Assembly (NCBI GenBank): GCA_941918925.1
Contig: OW799233.1
Coordinates: 118,743,833-118,807,832, forward strand
Source of the DNA: Phyto melanocephala
Lineage: Eukaryota; Arthropoda; Insecta; Diptera; Rhinophoridae
Length of the DNA: 64,000 nt
Direction of reading: 5' to 3'
The position numbers and the translations under genes are program-made. Under the pieces are notes generated by a model. That model was not told the origin of the DNA, ran no database searches, and was given only the letters and a program-made list of their open reading frames with translations. This document shows, one piece after another, positions 23,286 through 32,609 of the stretch (its first letter is position 1; each line of letters opens with the position of its first letter).

Positions 23286-24438
23286 ATGATTGAACGAGTC
23301 CAACAAATTATCCAAATTTATTTTGAAAATGAGTCATTTATTTGAAGGATGTTGTATTGTAAAATTGTACTCTGTGATTAGGCTAATTTTTGGTCTAAAG
23401 GGTTTGATACGAAAACAAAATTGTCTCACATGGATTTATATAAATCCACTACAGACAATATAAACTCCACTAATCGAGACAAGCTTATATGTGTGATTTG
23501 AAAGCTGGTGATATTAACAGGCCTTTTTTCTTTATAAATTAAGGCAGAACTTGATTTACGATCAATACAGAGCGTTACCGCACCATAATCAATTATTTTT
23601 TGTTTTTCTTAAATGGGTTCAACCATCTAAAATAACTTAAAAAATTGCTGTTTTTGTCTAATTTTGGCAGCTATAAAATGTATTACAGAACGAAGCAAAT
23701 TTTAAAGTTTGAGGTCACTGACTCATCTGTATTAAAATACTAGCCAAACCCGGCGCGCGTTGCTACGCCCCTTAATGAATCGAAATGCATTCTGAATTTT
23801 AATTGAATATCAAGTGCAAAAACCTAAAAATTATAATTTTTTTATGGGCGTGGCATTTCCCACTTTTCTAGTCACGAAATTATAAAGTCATAACAGCTCA
23901 ATATGTGTGCAAAGCTTCAGAAGAATCGGTCCAGTGCAAGTACCTCAAAATGATACCTTTTTTTTATGGGCGTGGCACTGCCCACTTTTCTAATCTTGAA
24001 ATTATTTAGTCATGACAGCTCAATATGTGTGCAAAGTTTCAGAAAAATCGGTCTGATGCAAGTACCTCAAAATTATAGCCTTTTTTATGGGCGTGGCCCC
24101 GCCCACTTTTTTAATCACGAAGTTATAAAGTCACGACAGCTTAATATGTGTGCACAGTTTCAGAAAAATCGGTCCAGTGCAAGTACCTCAAAGTTAAAAC
24201 TTTTTTAGGGGCGTGGCCCCGCCCACTTTTCTTATCGCGAAATTATTTAGTCATGACAGCTCGATATGTGTGCAAAGTTTCAGAAAAATCGGTCAAGTGC
24301 AAGTAGCTAAAAATGATAACTCTTTTTTATGGGCGTGGCCCCGCCCACTTTTTTTCATCCATAAACACTCCCCGGTATGTGTACAACAACTTACCAAAGT
24401 TTGAGCCCGATCGGTTTTACAGTTTCAGAGTCTATAGC

Positions 24439-24481
<43 letters not shown>

Positions 24482-25110
24482 TTCACTTTTATATATATAG
24501 ATATGAGATTTTGTAAATCGGAAAAACCAAAAAAGTTTAAAAAATTGTACTTACTTAATGAACATTTTATGGAGGAGCATTATAGGTACTTATATATCAT
24601 ATCGCGTTTAATCTGATATTTAACACGATTTTCTTTTTAGAAAGCTAATTTTTCGTGATCTATAAGTCAGGAGGCTATATATCTGAAAGCGACCATTTTA
24701 AGTTGTGTTTTTTTTTTATATAATTAAGACAAATTTCTAAGTGAGACAAATTTTGGAATTTAATTCTTTGACACACTGTATTTATACAAAAACTCACAAA
24801 ATTTCGAAAAGGTAAGGTACAGCTGTTGCTGAATTAACATGGAATTACCAAAATATGTTTGCTATTGATCTGGGCGAGGCAAAATTCCAACAGAGTGGAT
24901 CAACGTGTCATACCGCATAATCGATTTACAAAATTTAAATTTCGCGATAAGTTAACTGCAAGAAATTGACCTGTCAAATGGCCTCCAAGTTTTCGAAATT
25001 TTTCATCTCTTTATTAACTCCTGTGGCGCAGCGTGAAGTCACTCGTATGTTTCGATAAATAAGCGGAAATTAACCTCGGTCGTTGATCTAAAATATATCA
25101 TGTAAGCAAT
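23286..25110 (+). pseudogene. Mariner-like transposase pseudogene split by a Helitron
   Basis: The N-terminal piece at 23286-23345 reads 'MIERVQQIIQIYFENESF', the conserved start of mariner-like helix-turn-helix domains, then a stop. After the Helitron (23740-24501) the same strand continues with 'YKSGGYISESD' near 24665-24700, 'FQQSGSTCHTA' (24885-24917, second catalytic region with Asp changed to Ser), 'VKWPPSF' (about 24975) and 'LLWRSVKSLVCFDK' (25016-25060, near the third catalytic residue). Removing the 762-bp Helitron leaves about 1.06 kb, the normal size of such a gene. Multiple stops and frameshifts show it is dead. I could not define the terminal inverted repeats. Confidence 0.65.
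23740..24501 (-). mobile_element. Non-autonomous Helitron, copy B, inserted in a mariner
   Basis: It has the same minus-strand termini as copy A (TCTATATATATAAAAG...CTAG), flanked by A and T. Five ~120-bp units are present (GGGCGTGGC cores near 23848, 23967, 24088, 24208 and 24330). A long (AC)n run (24441-24476) lies near the TC end. The 3'-terminal segment carries GGGTTTGG instead of GGGCTTTT just inside CTAG. Confidence 0.8.
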
Positions 25111-25843
25111 TCTTAAAAACTTGCATAAAATTGAACGTCATTTTTGTATAATTGAAAAGGAGCACTTAAATTAAAATTCCCGATTAATAGAAATTATTCA
25201 GCGTTTATTTTACATTTTTGGTAAAAAAATTTAGTTAAAATTTCCGATCTTTAAACAATTGTTCAATTTAAAATTACCAACGGTATTATGTTTTGTCTAT
25301 TGAAATACAGTTGAGGTTTATTTACTTGAGATCATATTTTTTGTTGTATATTATTAAATGCCAAATTAAAAATCAGGAATGGAAAAGTTGATCAAACTTT
25401 TCTTCTGCAGAATAACATATAACTTCTTTTAAATAGTTTTTAGTACAATTAAAAAAATCAAAAAAAAAAAAAACTTTTGAGTTAAGGAAATAATATCATT
25501 TTTTATTTTTGAAGCTAAAAAAATACTACAAAAATAATTTTAAGATTCTGCAAAAATTTTCATTTCCTATCGCTGTACGATTCCAATAAAGCAGTTTAAT
25601 AACATATGAAATCAAAATATATTGTTATACAAAATGTTTAATGGAAATTACCAATAACGAGCATATCATACTGTAAAGGCATACAATACACTACAACTGG
25701 TGTTTTGAATTGAGTTAATGTTCAATGAATTCTGCATTTATTAAAAATATTTTATAAATTTATAGACTTTTTACTTTGAAGTAAATCAACCTTAATTGTA
25801 AGAGTTTTATGTAGCAGAGAAAAAGAAAGATGTTGGAGACCAG

Positions 25844-27160
25844 AGGGCTAATTCTCGCATTCGTGATCGAAATACAACTCGTATCGAAATTAATTTCGAC
25901 AGCGTACACTTTTCTAATGATGTTACTCGATACGATCAGTGTTTTAAAGAACTTATTTTTTTTTCATGTTTTTTGAAACTAAAAAAAAATTAAAGCCTAT
26001 AAAAATTTTATGTACATAGGGACTTATTGCTATTTTTATTGCATTTCGATACGTATATTAAGTGTTTCTAACTCCTTTCTTCGTATTTGCAACTGTATTT
26101 CTTTAATTTGTTTGTCTAAGTATTGCTCCTCTTCCTTAATTTGTTGGCTTTACTTTTTCATTTCAATTAACTGAATATTCAGTTCGACATTCCTTTGTTT
26201 TAATTTGAGGTCTTGTTTTTTTATGTCTATAAGGGAATTTAATCTTTTTAGCATCTCCTTCTGGTAGTTCTCTGTAGTCATCATATTTTTTTTTAGCAAA
26301 GTAATTTTTGTTTCCCTTCTCTTTACGCCATTTTTTTATGTCTCCGTATATTATTCTTTTTTCTGGCACTGATTCTTCTAAATCATCATCTTCTATACAT
26401 GAGGAGTGGTTACTGTCCGAGACTAAAGACAAAGAAGTGCGTGGCAAGTCATTATTGTGATCTTCTATTACACTTAATTAATCATCCAAAGGTTTTAGGT
26501 TTGACTTTGGCTCTGTTTGTGTTTTTAAAACTGATCCAAAGCTTTAAACAGTCTTCAGACCCCAAACAGCAACTTCTATGCCAACAGCAGCCAAGATTTG
26601 TTTCTCTACTTGAGTGAAGATTTATTAAAAGAAAACTTCTTTTTTACATGTTGTTTTTGAGCAGCGTATACCTAAACAAAAAAATCATTACTAAAAGTAA
26701 AACAATTTTTTCCGCCACATTTTCACATCTTTTATTGGTGGACCAGAAGCATTAAGTTTCGCGGCTAGTTGCTCCAAAAGTTGGCTAGTCCTCGCTTTCC
26801 CTTGTGAACTGTTCGCAAAAAGGCTTTTTGCCAAATCTGTGTGCTATGCCAAAAAATCCCCAAAGATTTCTTTTTGAGAATAATTTATTTTTGTTAACTT
26901 TGACTAGAAATATAACAATTTACTTAAAAAATTCATAAATTTTTAACTTACATTTTCTTTTCTGTTCAATTTTATACTTTAAAACGTAAACTCGAATGCG
27001 AGTTTATACTCGTAAGGTTGCATACGAAATGTAGCTCGTTATCGAATGCCATCATTAGAAATTTCGATAGTCGATACTCGATATCGAATGAGAGAATCCC
27101 AAAAGTAAGAAAACTCGCACGTTCGAATATAATTTCGCTCGTATACGAATGCCCCCAGGG
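25844..27160. mobile_element. PIF/Harbinger-type element carrying a Myb/SANT-like gene
   Basis: Both flanks of the minus-strand Myb/SANT-like pseudogene carry related inverted sequence rich in CATTCG, TCGAAAT and CTCGATACGA. For example, 'TTTTCTAATGATGTTACTCG' on the left pairs with the inverse of 'CGAATGCCATCATTAGAAAT' on the right, and the outermost GCATTCG blocks face each other. The precise ends are blurred and I could not fix a target duplication. PIF/Harbinger transposons typically carry a separate Myb/SANT-domain gene next to the transposase. Here no transposase remains, so this is a deleted, non-autonomous copy. Confidence 0.6.
26060..26910 (-). pseudogene. Myb/SANT-like (zeste-like) DNA-binding protein gene of a transposon, decayed
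   Basis: In minus-strand order: 'SQKEIFGDFLA' then a stop, 'HTDLAKSLFANSSQGKARTS' and 'QLLEQLAAKLNASGPPIKDV' with 'KMWRK' (26715-26890) form the three-helix Myb/SANT-like domain. The W at 'MWRK' is the conserved aromatic. A T-tract ending TTTAG (about 26672) looks like an intron acceptor. It is followed by 'VYAAQKTTCKKE', the end of the domain, and 'VEKQILAAVGIEVAVWGL'. An open stretch (26163-26447) follows, rich in Asp/Glu then Lys. After a frameshift comes a charged coiled-coil tail, 'KEIQLQIRRKELE' (about 26060-26150), as is usual for these proteins. Related host proteins such as regulatory protein zeste share the fold. Stops at two positions and a frameshift make it a pseudogene. Confidence 0.65.
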
Positions 27161-27228
27161 CACAACAAAATTTAAAAAATAAATTAATTTTAATATTTTT
27201 CAATATTTTATTTTTTAATGATAATTTT

Positions 27229-27984
27229 TATACCCTTCACCTGTGGTGCACAAGGGTATATATAGCTTTGTCATTCCGTTTGTAATTTATACAATTTTCA
27301 TTTCCGACCCCATAAAGTATGTATTTTTGCTGAAAGCTTATGAATAGAGGAGTCGATTAAGCCCTGATCGTCTGTCCGTCTGTCCGTCTATCCGTCTGCC
27401 CGTCTGTCCGTGTGTTGGTTGAAATCAACTTTTAGAAGCAACTATATGTTCCTCAGATCTGTATATGGTATCAATCTCTTGGAAATATCCAGGAATGAAT
27501 CGCTATTGAAATTCAGCACAATCGCCCCATAACTTTCTGAGATATGAGCAAAAAACCACGACCACCTCGTTTTTATTCACAATTACAACAACAACATACA
27601 TACATAGATACATGTAAAAAACATACCAAACAAAAAATATTAAAAATAAGAAAAAAATAATAAAAAAAACTACAAAAAAAAAAATTTAAAAAAAATTTAA
27701 AAAAAAATTTAAAAAAATTTTTTAAAAATTTTTCTAAAAAAATTTTTTAAAAAAATTTAAAAAAAATATAAAAAAAAAATAAAATATAAATAATATATTA
27801 AATAAAATAAAATAAAATTTTTTTGGCTCAGCTGGGATTCGATGCCACATTTATTCTAACGTGTACGTATGCACGTATTTTATATGGGATAAATGGTGAT
27901 ACAAACAATTGTTATTGCATGACTACACGTTGTGAAGGGTATATAAGATTCGGCACTGCCGAATATAGCACTGTTACTTGATTT
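27229..27984 (+). repeat. Dispersed repeat family A, copy 4 (subfamily II)
   Basis: It starts TATACCCTTCACCTGTGGTG, the variant terminal hairpin shared with copy 5 rather than the ACACAGTG form of copies 1-3. It has an expanded GTCCGTCTGTCCGTCTATCC tract, 'CTGTATATGGTATCAATCTC', the CCACGACCACCTCG block and a long A/T tract (27640-27820). The GGCTCAGCTGGGATTCGATG block is in inverted orientation compared with copies 2 and 3, so the A/T tract and this block appear flipped or rearranged. It ends with hairpin TTCGGCACTGCCGAA and CTGTTACTTG. Confidence 0.85.
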
Positions 27985-30029
27985 TATTGAAATATTTAAT
28001 AATTTTATTATCAAAAGATTAATTCTAATATTTTTAGATATTTTTCTTAATAATTTAAAAAAAACTTCCGCCAAATTCCTAAAAAACTTAACCATATTAT
28101 GACCACAGTAGCCACATTGTGTGGCCACAACCTGCAACATAAGATTATCCGTACTACACAATAAAAACAAAAACAGAAAATAAAATAACTGCATCATCAG
28201 CAGTTTCGGTTGTAGTGGCAATATCCAGCTGAGATTGTTTTTTTTTAAGGATAAATTATAAAACAATTGCCACTCACTCACTATTACCTTGCACAATGTA
28301 TCATCACCATCAGAAGCAGATTGCTGAGACAAAGAATGCAGTACAACTTTTTCAAGACAAATACTTGAGTTTTATGTATGAAATTTAAGGCTGACATTAT
28401 TATAACGATTAAAAATATACACATACATACAAGCATAAAATACAAAATATTTAACTGTATTTTACTAACACAGATAAAAAGTTTTGTATTCATATCATTA
28501 TTACCAACATCTCATAACTGCTGGCCCACACATTCAAATATCTGCATAATTTTTTTCTTGCTTCCAAACAAATAAATTTTTGTTGAAGTGTTAACAAAAC
28601 ATTTACAACAACCAGTGAGGAAACAAATACATTTGTATACGTAAATATTTAAATGAGCATTCGCATGCCTGCCTGTCATCCTTTCGGCCTTTCAACATAA
28701 TGAAATGCTCAAAGCGGAACGAAACAATGGTAAAATGGTCATCCGCAACAAGAACTTATGCAGAGTTGAGATAAGATAAGCTGAGCTGCTGGCTTTTTGC
28801 TTTTTGTTGTTCTTGCTTTCATGCATTTTTAATATCTATGCCAGTGTTGGCTGCGTTCCATTTAACATTTATTAACATCATGTGACAACAGCGAAAATCA
28901 TCCAAAATAGCAAGAACATTATCAACTGCATGGGCATCATTATTGCCTTTAACATCATTATTATTTGTTCTTTAAACAGCCACGTTGTGCTACTGCAGTG
29001 CCATAACATGTGTTTATGTTTTTCAATTTCTATTTTCTGTTGTCTGTTCATCTTCTTTGTTTTATATTTTGGAAACTCTTCAGTTTTTTTTTTTTTTTTT
29101 GGAATGAAATGGAATACGAAACATAAACTTGAGCATAGAAAACCAAATAACAAACACATGTTAAGTATTAAATTGGTGCCAGGCAGGACATGATTGGTAG
29201 GCTGGATTAATAAGTCTTTTTTTCTTAATATTTTGATTTTTAAAGCGTTTTAATAATTTTTACCGTTATTAATAATTATTGATATATTTTTCCTAATATT
29301 TTTATTAGCAGATCATAATTTTAAGGAAATCTGTATTTCCATTAATACACTTTACTAAATATTTTGTATGTATTTCATGTGTTTAAGAATATTATATAAT
29401 ATAATATTTTTGGCAAAAATAAAAATAAATAAATTCAAAAATTCATTATATTTTTTTTAATTAAGCCAATAAGTGATTAGACAACATTAGGAAAATGTTT
29501 AATTTAATTTAATTTTCTTCCCTATTGTATTATAAAATTTAATTAGCTACAGAAAATTTGTTATTACCAAATGTCCTTTGAACCAATAACTTTTTTTAAT
29601 TTTATTTGTAATCTAAATAATTTGGTTTGAGAAGAATATATAGATATTCTTAATTTTTAAGAAACCAATAGCTTCTCTAGGTAAAGGAAGACAAACAATA
29701 AAAGTCGAAACTATTATACATCCGTAAAAAACAACAGAATCAGAGACAATCGAACGAGTACTATTGTTTTACTTCAGTTAAAAAATATCGATTATGAATC
29801 AATAGTAGTAGTAATAATAGTTTTAAAAAAGTCATTTTGTCATTAATTAATCTGGCTTCATGAAATTTTCCCAACATGGTTAAGAATATGTGTGCATAAT
29901 AAATGCAAAAATAATTATAGAAAACCTTTCAAGGCTGTGGAAAGTTAAGTCTGTATTTGCTGAGTGAATGAAGGAAACTGTAAGACCGGAAGTATGATAA
30001 TGAAATTAGAACTTATTTTTTGGTACTTA
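27985..30029. other. Non-coding DNA with one less AT-rich, non-repetitive patch
   Basis: No gene is recognised. Between about 28600 and 28900 the GC content rises and no repeat is shared with the rest of the window. This patch holds AGATAAGATAAG (28769-28780), two overlapping GATA-factor consensus sites. It is a plausible enhancer-type element but sequence alone cannot show this. Confidence 0.4.
28769..28780 (+). promoter_or_regulatory. Paired GATA sites (candidate)
   Basis: AGATAAGATAAG contains two WGATAR matches sharing bases, within a non-repetitive, GC-richer patch. This match could arise by chance in AT-rich DNA. Confidence 0.25.
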
Positions 30030-30382
30030 CCCCCCAAAAAAAAATGTGGAGCTAGATTTATATTATCTTTTGGCTTGTAACACATCGAGATATTCATTTA
30101 AGATCATTTAAGTATATGTGGGGTCCTGGTTTCATTTAATGACGATCTAGCTATATCTGTCCATCTGCCCGTCTATTGAAAACACAATAGATGTTCTCTA
30201 AGGAACATCGCAATAGCTTGTACTGCATGAGTAGGTTATAAGAAATGTTGTTTTGACATCGAATAAAATGGGATGCGTTTTAGCTCATTAACGTTGAATA
30301 ATAAATTTTTATAATCATAGTTCGTGAGGAAAGAAAATATGTTTTTACAAAAATTGTTCATATCGAGCTTATTGCGAAGAAG

Positions 30383-30414
<32 letters not shown>

Positions 30415-30990
30415 TTATATAAATTTTATTGGCAAATAATTCAAATTGTACGAAGATTTATCCATTATGTCTAATGAAGTCTATGATTTTAGAAATATAG
30501 ATTTTTGGTTAGTATTATTGTAATAACGGTAATCGAAGGTGACACACCTTCCTCCTATATAACACTTTTTCTTTTTAATTTATATAATTTCTCTATAGAC
30601 GAAGATTCGAAACAGTAATGGTTCCTGTGTTTTAATATCTATTATCTATTAATATCTATTATCAGAAATTACATTGACACTCGTACTATTATGCGCACTT
30701 CTTAAGTACTGTGGTAAACGGAAATGGACAATATCACTCCTATTGTAAAAATACTTAAGTTTTATTTTAAAAACTAAATACAAGAAAATAAATCAATAGC
30801 AAATTGGACTTAAACAGAGATTCTATAATATATTTTAGTATAAGGAAATTAGTCTGTATTGATTATATATACTAACAATATTATTATATTTGTATATGTA
30901 ATACATATAAAAGTCTATACAAAATTGGTAGAGGGTGTTAAAAATTTGGCACAGCCGAAAGAGTGCTCTGCTTGCTTAATTTTTAATTTT
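30030..30990 (+). repeat. Diverged relative of family A ('family B'), copy 1
   Basis: 'TTGTAACACATCGAGATATT', 'GACGATCTAGCTATATCTGTCC' shortened tracts and a terminus 'TTTGGCACAGCCGAAAGAGTG' with 'CTGCTTGCTTAA' parallel family A's ends (GGCACGGCCGAA, CTTACTTGTTT). 'GTGACACACCTTCCTCCTATA' at about 30540 recurs in the copy at 57.6-58.2 kb. A T-tract (30381-30409) lies inside. The copy is heavily mutated. Confidence 0.55.
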
Positions 30991-31041
30991 ATTAAAAGAT
31001 TGAGCATTTATTAGTAGTGATGAACACAATTTCATATTTAA

Positions 31042-32609
31042 CACAAGTAACAGTGCTATATTCGGCCGTGCCGAATCTTATATACCCTTCACAACGGGTA
31101 GTCATGCAATAACAATTGTTTGTATCACCATTCATGTCATATAAAATACGTACATACATGTAAAAAACATACATATTAAAAACCAGACCTGGGGGATCTC
31201 AATTACATTTCAATTACAATTACAATTACATGTAATTTGTAATTGAGGTAGTCTAAATTACAATTACAAGTAATTGTAATTGAAAGTAAGGACTTAACTC
31301 AATTACAATAAAATGTAATTGTAATTGAAAAATGTCAATTACAATTACTTGTAATTGTTAATTGAAAAAAATCAAATACACATTACATGTAATTGTAATT
31401 GAAAATGTTCAATTACTAATTACAAGTAATTGTAATTGTAATTAATAAACAAATGATTACTTGTAATTGAACAAAATTCAATTACATTTTTAAAACCATA
31501 AAATAAAACTTAAAATTCTTAAAACGATTTTCTAAATTATATGGTGTTATTTAAAGCAAATAATAAATTTTTTTAAATTGGTTCCTTGTCTTAATTATTT
31601 TTCAATCAGGTATGTGATGAAAAACGATCGATTTCATAACGATCATTATTGAAATTTCAATTCGGACGTGTTCGTAACATTTTTAAACTGAAAATTATTA
31701 AATGGTAAAGATTGGCTTATATAATATGTAATTGATAATTTTTGTAATTAAATACTTTTTTGACAATAAATACTTAAAAAAATAATGATTACTTGTTTTT
31801 TTTAAATTACTTAATGAAAAATTTTTTTTCCAATTATATGTAATTGTAATTGGATTTTTTTACATGTAATTGTAATTTAAGAAAACTTTAATTACAATTA
31901 CATGTAATTGTAATTGATTTTTAAAAATTCAATTACAATTACATGTAATTGTGTAATTATAGGTGTAATTAAATACAAAATGTAATTGAGACCCCCCAGG
32001 TCTGTTAAAAACCATTGTAAAATTATAAATTGAGTTAACGTATGTATGTTTCTAAAAAAAAATTAAAAAAAAAATTTATAAAAACAACAAAAAAAAAATT
32101 AAAAATAAAATTAAAAAAAAAATTTTTTTAAGAAAATTTTTTAAAAAAATTAAAAAAAAATATATAAAAAAAAATATAAATAATATATTAAATAAAAAAA
32201 AAATTTTTTTTGCTCAGCTGGGATTCGATGACACGTTTACTCTAACCAGTATATATGTATGTTGTTGTTGTAATTGTGAAAAAAACGAGGTGGTCGTGGT
32301 TTTTTGCTCATATCTCAGAAAGTTATGGGGCGATTGTGCTGAATTTCAATAGTGATTCATTCCTGGATATTTCCAAGAGATAGATACCATATACAGATCT
32401 GAGGAACATATAGTTGCTTCCAAAAGATGATTTCAACCAACACACGGACAGACGGGCAGACGGACAGATGGTCAGGGCTTAATTGACTCTTCTATTCATA
32501 AGCTTTCAGAAAATATATACTTTATGGGGGTCGGAAATGAAAAATGTAGAAATTACAAACGGAATGACAAAGCTATATATACACTTGTGCACCACAGGTG
32601 AAGGGTATA
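31042..32609 (-). repeat. Dispersed repeat family A, copy 5 (subfamily II), interrupted by a hAT element
   Basis: The hairpin end (TATTCGGCCGTGCCGAATC) is at the left and the 'ACCACAGGTGAAGGGTATA' end at the right. Between them are the GCTCAGCTGGGATTCGATG block, the GAGGTGGTCGTGG block, 'CAATAGTGATTCATTCCTGG' and the GGACAGACGGGCAGACGG tract. The 821-bp hAT element at 31184-32004 splits it. Without that element (and one copy of its 8-bp duplication) the flanks line up with copy 1, which acts as a natural empty site. Confidence 0.88.
31184..32004. mobile_element. hAT-type MITE built largely from AATTAC/GTAATT repeats
   Basis: The terminal inverted repeats are CAGACCTGGGGGATCTCAAT (left) and the inverse of the right end, CAGACCTGGGGGGTCTCAAT, matching at 23 of 24 positions when extended by TACA. 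Both ends are flanked by TTAAAAAC (31176-31183 and 32005-32012), a perfect 8-bp target duplication. The CAG start and 8-bp duplication are the hAT signature. The outer 250-300 bp on each side are arrays of CAATTACAATTACA, TACATGTAATTG and similar, each self-complementary. A core of about 31500-31730 is non-repetitive and non-coding. Confidence 0.88.

Noticed and set aside
27880..28332. 150-residue minus-strand frame
   Set aside because: Part of it is the end of family A copy 4 and the rest is hydrophobic low-complexity sequence with no motif.
28878..29193. Overlapping ~100-residue frames on both strands
   Set aside because: They are hydrophobic or basic low-complexity translations through homopolymer runs, with no family resemblance.
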